Shown piece after piece: positions 57,038-64,000 of a stretch of DNA of 64,000 nt. The translations under genes and the position numbers were made by a program. Numbering within the stretch: position 1 is the first letter of the stretch; the number at the start of each line of letters is the position of its first letter. The DNA is from Leuctra nigra (taxonomy: Eukaryota > Arthropoda > Insecta > Plecoptera > Leuctridae), in contig OW203768.1 of NCBI GenBank assembly GCA_934045905.1, forward strand, positions 13,482,316 to 13,546,315. Direction: 5' to 3'. The notes below the pieces were generated by a model. That model had not been told where the DNA came from. It did no database searches and saw only the letters and a list, made by a program, of their open reading frames with translations.

Positions 57038-57126
57038 CTCTCGTAGTTTAGCGCAGGCATGGCTTCTAAAATATCTTCTTTACTCGTTTCAGAACTAGTT
57101 GATGCCAAAATGGCACTAATACTCAT
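57038..57126 (-). CDS. OAZ: Probable first coding exon of antizyme
   Basis: ATG at 57126-57124 opens MSISAILASTSSETSKEDIL, then EAMPALNYE, and the exon ends with AG before a consensus donor GTAAGT (57037-57032). An in-frame TGA lies 21 bases upstream, so this is the first ATG of the frame. The two left-over bases plus the first base of the frameshift exon give AG|T (Ser), keeping ORF1 open to the TCC-TGA site: ORF1 of 52 residues and a full product of 217, close to the family's usual 220-230. Strand, phase, length and the lack of a rival exon support it; the 16.6 kb intron and weak N-terminal conservation leave doubt. It could belong to another, unrecognised gene. Confidence 0.55.
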
Positions 57127-57238
57127 AATTCTAACAATGTAAAGACAATATCACTCCTCCGTCAGCTGACAACGAATGTCTGTCGGCTGTCCTCCAGTTT
57201 TCCTTCTGTCTCTTCCTTTGTTGCGTTCACTGTACGAA

Positions 57239-57265
57239 ATACGTCACAAGTGGGCAATGACGTCA
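57239..57265 (-). promoter_or_regulatory. CRE-type promoter motifs upstream of the OAZ first exon
   Basis: A perfect palindromic CRE (TGACGTCA, 57258-57265) and a half-site (ACGTCA, 57241-57246) lie about 115-140 bases upstream of the ATG. A possible initiator (ACAGTG on the minus strand) is near 57232. Suggests a CREB/ATF-responsive promoter; inference from motif only. Confidence 0.4.
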
Positions 57266-58535
57266 GCAAAACAGAGTCAAGTTACATCTACAATAATTAT
57301 TTTTAAATACGTACAAGTAATAAAACTTGCCAATTAATACATGACTTGAATTTAAAAACATTTATTAATTTGGATCAATCTGAAGTTTAATTTGTTTAGG
57401 TAGTTTATGAATATTGTTGTTATCGAGGTCTCGCAAGGCGCCAAAATTCAAACTAAAATTTTGAAACTTGCAATGAACTGTCGAAACTTGAAATATTAAT
57501 CAATATTGTTCATCATAACATCAGCTATTGTTTTTTTTAGACTACCCTAGTAAATTGGTCAAAGTCAACGGTCAGTATGGGTTCAAGAAACAAAAATAAA
57601 ATATTCAGTCCATTTCACTTTTCAACCGTGATATTTATTCTGCAAGAAGTGTAAAAAGTGAAAACTCCAAACAGTATCGTACAGATAAACCAACTGATTA
57701 GGCATTGATAATGATAAGAACCCTCAGTTCTCCTCAAGAACAAACATAATGCATAGTAACAATGATTGCCATCGACTAAATGCTTGCAATGACGACAGAA
57801 TGAGAGCAACAAGAGATAAACTATTCTTTCTGCAATAACAATATGGTAAACACTATGGTAAGAGTCAAGATAATAGGATAGGAAATTTAGAATAGTACCT
57901 ACATCACAACTACAGCTACAGAATAGTTAGTTTTTGGTGCATATGATAATGTTTTCCATCCATTTCTTTTCTTGTACTCTCAGCCGAAATTCTCGAAAGT
58001 AGGTATCCGGTAAAATTGCGAATCTCACATGAATTTGATTCAATTCTAAATTTATATTTATAGTTAGGTAGTTATTATTTAAATTTAGGGGGTTCAATTA
58101 AACCAACTTATTGTTTTAAAAAATTATTACAACACCTTCCAAAATTAAAGCCATTAGGTCATAAAGTCAGTCTGATTTAATTTTTAGTGTAGCTTTCAGT
58201 AAAAAATTTACATCTTGTTTTAATATGTTAGCATTGATTAATATGCAATGCTACATATAAGTTATGAACTTGATTTAAATAGTATTTCATTAAAGATGTG
58301 AGATACCCATTTTGCCAGCTACTTTCGATATTGTCATGCATCGATCATGTATTTTATTTAACAATTATTACAACTGCCCGTACCTAGCGGGATTGAAACC
58401 ATGCAACATCCCTAAACTTCCACTTCATAATAATCACTCGCTATACTAATCTACATCAATACAGTGGCACGGAAATCTTTCGTAAGCCACAGTGTAGACT
58501 AAAACTAATTATTGCATTGTTTATCTTATTCAAAA
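57266..58535. other. Intergenic stretch between WDSUB1 and OAZ
   Basis: AT-rich, no gene recognised; short random frames only. Confidence 0.4.
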
Positions 58536-58939
58536 GAAGAGATGGGCCGATTCCGATTCTCGCGATTCCACCGATTCCAGTGGAATTGGAAGAATCGCGA
58601 TTCTCCGATTCCTGTCCATATTTTAGCGATTCCGATTCTTTTTGAAAATCCAGCCCCTTTAGCTTGATATTTGAGGTTAAAAACATCGCCAAAGCACAAT
58701 TCCTAGTATTACTACTTACTTTTCAACAAAATTAAAGATCTAACACATTAAAAATACATTTAAATGTTGTTTTCTTACCACTTTTTTGATTTTTTAATTA
58801 CTTACCTGAGGGCAAAATACAAAGGGTGATAAATACAGTGAGGTTTGTAGGTAATTGTGAAGAATCCGAATCGGAATCGCAAGAATCGGAGCTAAGAATC
58901 GGTATCGGAATCGTGAAATTTCGGAATCGGCCAATCCCT
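58536..58939. mobile_element. hAT-type MITE (about 404 bp)
   Basis: Ends AGAGATGGGCCGATTCC and GGAATCGGCCAATCCCT are inverted with mismatches. ATTCAAAA flanks at 58528-58535 and 58940-58947. The sub-terminal parts are runs of GATTCCGATTC / GAATCGGAATC. The exact left end may be off by one or two bases. Confidence 0.8.
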
Positions 58940-59021
58940 ATTCAAAAGTCAATCTCCAACTGGAAATATAGGTAACATATTATCATTTTTATGATAGATT
59001 AAAAATTTACTACATGCAAGT

Positions 59022-59356
59022 ACCGTAATTACTCGGATAAAAGACGCAGGTATATTTACATTTTTAATTTAAAAAAAATGAATATGTGTGTCTTATGTTT
59101 GCAATACACCATTAAAAATGTTCCATTTTTTGCACTTTGCTCAGCATCCTTGGTCAAAGCTTAGTAGTACCTAATTATTGCTCAGAAAATTACTTAACAA
59201 ATAATACATTGTCCAATAATTCTCAAGAAAAAATTTGTGAAATTGTGAAAATGCAATAAAACTTTTCATATGCACACAAGTGCATTTTAAAATTAAAATA
59301 CTCAAAACATGGGTACATCTTATATTCGGTGGCGTCTTTTATCAGAGTATTTACGG
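59022..59356. mobile_element. MITE with CCGTAATTACTCGGATAA ends (335 bp)
   Basis: Ends CCGTAATTACTCGGATAAAA and CTTTTATCAGAGTATTTACGG are inverted (ACCGTA-TTACTC-GATAAAAGACGC type, widespread in animals). Target duplication not resolved. Confidence 0.75.
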
Positions 59357-60307
59357 CAACATAATTACTAATTAATTAGACTATTATCCACATATATATG
59401 AGGCCAAATTCCAGGCGTGATAGTTTGCATTTCATAGATTGAAAGATATAATATCGTCAAGATATTACAGCAACTAAATAATAAAATACTACATTTAACA
59501 TTGGTGTACCTACTGATATCTTCAACAAAGAATGGGTTTTGTGTAAAACGCAATATCATTCGACGATTACAATCTTGTTGTTATAGAGACAATAACAACA
59601 AAAGTAACTTCTTTTCTTACCAAGTTTTTATGTCCTACCTAATTTATTATTCGTAGAGTGCGATAGAAAAAGAAAATACCCAATAATGGCATGCCCTCGG
59701 AATGATTCAAGTTTCCTTTAAACTTCAACGATTCTGTGACACATTTTAGACATAAATGTCAGTCTTAAAACATCTTTCACCATCTTCTAGATATAGAGAA
59801 GTAAAAACTTTATTGCAATCGTAGTATCAACGTTTGTTTACTGTGAGTATGAAGAAGTTAATATTATTATAGCTACTTCCAAAACAAAACAGAGTTACAT
59901 ACATTAAAAAAAATTAAATTGCATCTAAAAATAAATTTACAGCTAAGAGAAGTGGATAGTTTGTACGATTTTGGCATTTTTGTATATTACAATTTAATTC
60001 ATTAACAATTTACCAAAGATGTGCTTTGATATCAATTTAGTAATATGATTGTAGTATTCAAATATTGTGATTGATGGCCCTTATTGGTGTACTGGGACCA
60101 TATTTTATTTCTAAAAAGTAGGATAATCATTGCGGTTTATAATTAATTGTTTTATAGACATAGGGATAAAATAGCCCTTAGACATTAATTTCAGACTAAA
60201 AACGTTTAAAAAAAATGTATAGAATAGAGAATCTGACCGAAGTCGAAGCAATTAATTCTTATAAAAGCTATTAAACTTAACGAATAACCACGCGTGAGAG
60301 TGACTGG
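59357..60307. other. WDSUB1 3' UTR and downstream DNA
   Basis: Follows the WDSUB1 stop on the minus strand. AATAAA on the minus strand at 60109-60104, about 200 bases past the stop, is a likely poly(A) signal. The rest is AT-rich with nothing recognised. Confidence 0.5.
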
Positions 60308-60474
60308 TTAAACCGCAGACGTGTTGTCGCCGTAGAGGAAGCGACATATCTGCGAGCGCAGCTGGTTGTCGGAGACGCAGTCGGTGTCGGTCAGGTTGGC
60401 GTTGGTCATCGGACTCGTGAACTTGCCGCTGAGGAACCACTCGTTGATGGCGGCGCGCTCGTACGTGAAGCCGT
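60308..60474 (-). CDS. WDSUB1: WDSUB1, last exon (second half of the U-box)
   Basis: Acceptor CTCTCTCGTAG; enters with two bases (G|AC = Asp) and reads DGFTYERAAINEWFLSGKFT, then SPMTNANLTDTDCVSDNQLR and a short end before TAA. Joined to the previous exon this gives the U-box core DPVTCT-DGFTYERAAI--W. U-boxes are RING-like folds without zinc that bind E2 enzymes, so the protein is a presumed E3 ubiquitin ligase. The C-terminus lies just after the U-box, as in other WDSUB1 proteins. Confidence 0.95.
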
Positions 60475-61087
60475 CTACGAGAGAGAGAACATGAGCAAAA
60501 CCGGGTGATGAAAGAGGAAGGAAGTAGCACGGTGAATGTGGCAACATTAAAGAAGTTAGTACTAAAGATACATTTACAGTTTGACAACAGACGTTCAGCA
60601 CTTTAGCGCTGGTCAATCAGATTGCTCTAAGCCGCAAGCGCTGGGCGATCAAGGTCAAAAGAGAAACCATATTATGTTGATCTTTCTAGGTCACCGCCGA
60701 GCATTGAACAGTAAACTAGGATTGACATTCAATTATTTATTTCCATTGCCAAATTGCTAACCATATAAAAATTAGGGGAATACAGCTATCGAAAAATATT
60801 CAGGCTTCAACCTTGTAATACTAGTTCGCTACGGTAAAAAGCCTGTGAAAGTTTGAACTAGAATATTTCAATGAGATATACCAAACTGCATGTATCATAA
60901 AAAAAAACTTCAAATTTGTAACTACAAAAAAGGTGATAAAACTGCATGCACAATTTTTAGAAATTTCAGACTTTTCATTAATTTTGTAGGGTCTTCAATT
61001 TTGTAGGTTTTGTAGGGTCTGTAGGGATGCCATTCATCACACAGCATTACATACCTAATGAGAAACGTATGTGATGACATGACGTAC

Positions 61088-61243
61088 CTGTGCATGTGAC
61101 TGGGTCGCGCATGATCTCGTGCGTGATCGGACAGAGGAACTCGTGGGGCACGTGCTTGTCGCTGGTTACCTCCAGAAGTCCGGCGTCTTCCTTCTTCAGC
61201 CAGAACAGCTGCAGCGAGAAGTTCTGGCGTTCCGTCGAGTCTT
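61088..61243 (-). CDS. WDSUB1: WDSUB1 exon (linker and first half of the U-box)
   Basis: 156 bases, acceptor TTTGTGTTGCAG, donor GTACGT (61087-61082), two bases in and one out. After a linker (DSTERQNFSLQLFWLKKEDA) comes the U-box start VPHEFLCPITHEIMRDPVTC. The CPIT-E-MRDPV motif is the U-box signature. Codon use is GC-rich relative to the intron, with strong splice sites. Confidence 0.95.
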
Positions 61244-61699
61244 CTGCAACACAAACACAAGTCGTGGTCATTGTCAGAGTGAAACAATAACATTCTACAA
61301 TAACAATCGTAATCAGTAGATTGGTGGATTTAGACTTTTAAATTACAGCAAATACACTCTCTTCCATTTACAAATAATAAATATAAAAGGAGATTGTGGT
61401 ATCTTTTGTGCTGCGGATTTCTACTTGCTGCTGCTTATCTATGTTGTAGTTACCTATACTATCAAAGTGGCAGCCAGATAGTTCATATTTCTACAGTACC
61501 TACCTCCATAGTTTTACATCACTAAAATGTTTAAATCACAATATTATATGAATTTAAAAGTTATGAGGTAAGTAAAAGTAAAAGTAATTTGATTCTCATA
61601 TAATAGAAACCTCTAGAAACTACGTATATCTATATCATGAAATTGTCTAAACATAATTCTCAAGTCTGCAGAATGGTTGGAAGTTCTCCGAGTGATTAC

Positions 61700-61847
61700 C
61701 AATGTGCAACGCATCCATGACTTTGTCGTCGGTCAACGCCAGCAACTGTTCACCTTGTAGCCGACTCTCCTTCAGAGCTGACGTCAGATCCGTCTTGCCG
61801 AGCTTCACCAGCCACTTCTCAACATCCTCCGTTGTCCAGTCGACCAG
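61700..61847 (-). CDS. WDSUB1: WDSUB1 exon (SAM domain)
   Basis: 148 bases, acceptor GTTTGCGTGCAG, donor GTAATC (61699-61694), phase 0 in and one base out. Reads VDWTTEDVEKWLVKLGKTDL, then LKESRLQGEQLLALTDDKVM and DALHI: a SAM domain start (W-x-x-E-D-V-x-x-W-L, then G-x-x-LL-L-D). The last SAM helix normally present seems shortened before the linker. SAM domains mediate protein pairing. Confidence 0.93.
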
Positions 61848-62355
61848 CTGCACGCAAACAACCACTTGGTTAAGGGTCTTATTCGCAGTCATGATGTAAA
61901 TTCTTGATAGGTGGATTGGGGAGGACAAATAATGGTTGGCGAGATTATCGAGTAAGATTGAAGGGATACAACATGATTGACAAGAAATGGCGGGAAAAAG
62001 AATCTACCTAAATTCATCCATTTATTGTATTACTTTTAGGATATCAAAAGTTCACTTTGGAGACCAAATGATCCTGAATTGTTAAGCGATTTGGTTCTCA
62101 GTGGACTTTTAATAGCATAAAAATGGATTAACACTTAGAAATTCACCCTTAAATAGAGCCTTTATAGACTAGTATAATGATTACATTTGTCCTTCTATAG
62201 TGGTCAAATAGTAGTGTGGAAGAATCAGTGAGGGTGATGTGCTACATGCCGAATGGATCCAGGGTCCAGATTTTGAGATTTGTCCGAAGCTTACTGATAC
62301 AAGTGAAAGCTAGTTAAATAGCCATTAATGAGACGATGACGATGCAGTAACTCAC

Positions 62356-62450
62356 TCTCTTGAGATGACCTCTGAGCCTGACACCAGCCACCGTCTGGAA
62401 CACCAGCTGCTGCGGCAGTTCCCACACCAGCACGCTCTTATCCAGCGAGC
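62356..62450 (-). CDS. WDSUB1: WDSUB1 exon (last WD40 repeat)
   Basis: 95 bases, acceptor TGTGTTGGCAG, donor GTGAGT (62355-62350), two bases in, phase 0 out. With the preceding exon it reads LLATGSLDKSVLVWELPQQL, the D-K-S-V-x-V-W signature of a WD40 blade, then a linker LVFQTVAGVRLRGHLKR leading to the SAM domain. Confidence 0.93.
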
Positions 62451-63112
62451 CTGCCAACACAACACAATCAGACTTGTAGGAACTCGAGTATAACGTAGGT
62501 AGAATGGTTTTGTCCACTTTGGTGTTGTCAGTGTTCGCGTCACCTCTTGCATGGATGAACAGAGAACACCAACAGTCTATAAAATACTCTTTTTTATTTC
62601 GTCACCAATATCTTTAAAATTAAAATATGTTTGAAATGTAATAAAGCCTAAAGGAAATTTGCGATATTTCATCATAGCCATTGAATTCATATTGAAAAGT
62701 GTGTTCGAGAAAATAAGGAACACAACTGACCTCTGGTGGATTTTGTGGTACTAGGTAAATGGCGGCTATCAAGGGCGCATTTGCATAAATATAAATAGTT
62801 GATATAGTTGTTTGTTATGGCCAAAAAAGTAAATTTATAGCTAAATATCAATTTAATTTGTTTTTTGTTTTTTCACTGCTTTATGGAAACACGAAATGCA
62901 AAAACAAACAAATTAATATGTGGACCTGATAGCAGCCATCTTGCCAGAAGTGGCTTCATCACGAATCACTTATTTGTGGGAATTGTAGGATGACTCAAGC
63001 AACATAAGTGGTATGTGGTTCTGAATTAAAGTTGCTCATCAGATAACTTTCTCTCTCAGTCTTGCACTATCCGATGCACATGCTACGGACACAAAGCTGC
63101 GTTGAAAATCAC

Positions 63113-63203
63113 CTGTGGCGAGCAGCGAAGAGTCGAGCGAGAAGGCACAAGTGTTCACCATGCTCGTGTGTCCCTCCAGCACGTGGAGGCATTCGCCAGT
63201 GTA
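63113..63203 (-). CDS. WDSUB1: WDSUB1 exon (WD40 blade)
   Basis: 91 bases, acceptor GTTTGGTTGCAG, donor GTGATT (63112-63107), phase 0 in and one base out. Reads YTGECLHVLEGHTSMVNTCA then FSLDSSLLAT: a typical WD40 blade (L-x-GH-x-x-x-V-x-x-x-x-FS-D---LAT). Earlier blades and the start codon lie beyond the right edge of the window; the five visible exons cover roughly the last 218 residues. Confidence 0.94.
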
Positions 63204-64000
63204 CTGCAACCAAACAGAACATTCCATTAGTTTCATATACGGCTGACAATCATACGGATTCCGTCTAGACAACTATGAGCTTCACAACTTTGTCTAATGC
63301 AGAATTAGATCACCAACACAAATGGAACCAAGTACAAAATTTATGACTAGGAAAACACTCTGAGTAACGTGTTGATGAGCGAGCACTGATACGCGCAATA
63401 CCTCGAACCGAAATTGTGTTTATCGAAAATGTCCTTAAAAGCCAATAATTCTTGAATTTCGTCACAGACTTGTATGAAAATCTCCAACAATTCCTAAAAT
63501 ATTGGTCCCAATAACCACGCAAAGTTTTAAGTTGATCGATTGAACCTTTATGATTGAATGATTCCTTGTTAATTTACAAAAATCACAGGATCTCGTTCAA
63601 AAAATATTTAAATGGTCATATCAGTTTCATATTAATATACGTTTGAAAGTTTCTGCTCTAACAACCTTGAAGTGAAGATCCGAAGATGCCGTGAAATGTG
63701 AAATTCGAGAAATATGACAGCCAACACGCAAAATATCCGTAAACTGTCAATAACTGTTGAATTTAAACACAGTTTAGTCTGAAAATTGTCAATAATACAG
63801 ATAATGTTGGACCCGATGACCATGCAAATTTTTAAGTTGATCGGTCAAACGGTTCTGGTTTAAATTTCAAAAAGCACATGAAATATTTTTTTAAATTTTA
63901 ACCAATGGGACGATTTGGCTGAAAATTTGTAAAATAAGAGACAATGTTGGTCTTAATGACCATGCAAAATATAAGGTTGATCACATTTGTCGAAGACCAT
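63204..64000. repeat. WDSUB1 intron with degenerate repeats
   Basis: Three diverged copies of a block like TTGGTCTTAATGACCATGCA followed by AAGTTGATCG and an AACGGTT-like word start near 63502, 63804 and 63945. The 302- and 141-base spacing suggests an old repeat of about 150 bp, or transposon remains. No exon seen. Confidence 0.5.

Noticed and set aside
1..64000. CRISPR array or bacterial operon
   Set aside because: The regular arrays have 105-150 bp units without variable spacers, and gene structure is spliced and eukaryotic throughout.

Overview
This is insect-like (arthropod) nuclear DNA: AT-rich, with small phase-consistent exons spread over long introns, no operons, and a very dense load of DNA transposons. 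Arthropod origin is inferred from the gene set and the form of the antizyme ORF1 C-terminus; a hemipteran is my guess from repeat style only.

Four genes can be supported and all lie on the minus strand, so the window reads right to left. (1) 63.2-60.3 kb: the 3' half of WDSUB1 (WD40 repeats, SAM domain, U-box), five exons with matching splice phases; its 5' half lies beyond the right edge. (2) 57.1-37.8 kb: ornithine decarboxylase antizyme (OAZ), with a programmed +1 frameshift site (TCC TGA T) at 40331-40325. The two frames are joined in a 200-base exon and the last two exons carry the ODC-binding antizyme fold. A phase-compatible first exon at 57126-57038, downstream of a CRE-type promoter motif, gives a 217-residue protein and a 16.6 kb intron 1. 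(3) 35.9-35.6 kb: a single-exon gene matching the alternative product of the vertebrate POLR1D locus (isoform 2), not the AC19 polymerase subunit. (4) 1.94-0.72 kb: three consecutive exons of a choline-transporter-like (SLC44/CTL) protein, continuing beyond the left edge, with its N-terminal exon not found.

The rest is mostly mobile and repetitive DNA. Eleven hAT-type non-autonomous elements can be bounded by terminal inverted repeats plus 8-bp target duplications (six or more different families; two nested in other elements, one in a LINE and one in a minisatellite). There is one 5'-truncated LINE with an otherwise open reverse transcriptase frame, cut by a hAT element. There are about a dozen fold-back MITEs, one five-copy MITE family, tRNA-derived SINE fragments, and four minisatellites (105, 108, 131/134 and 150 bp units). 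The 131/134-bp array shows partial higher-order structure. The 108- and 150-bp arrays are multiples of three and stay open over hundreds of codons.

Possible extra plus-strand exons (30.8, 32.5-33.1, 44.3 and 53.7 kb) have splice signals or open frames but no family I recognise. No CRISPR, rRNA, intact tRNA or prokaryotic gene was seen.
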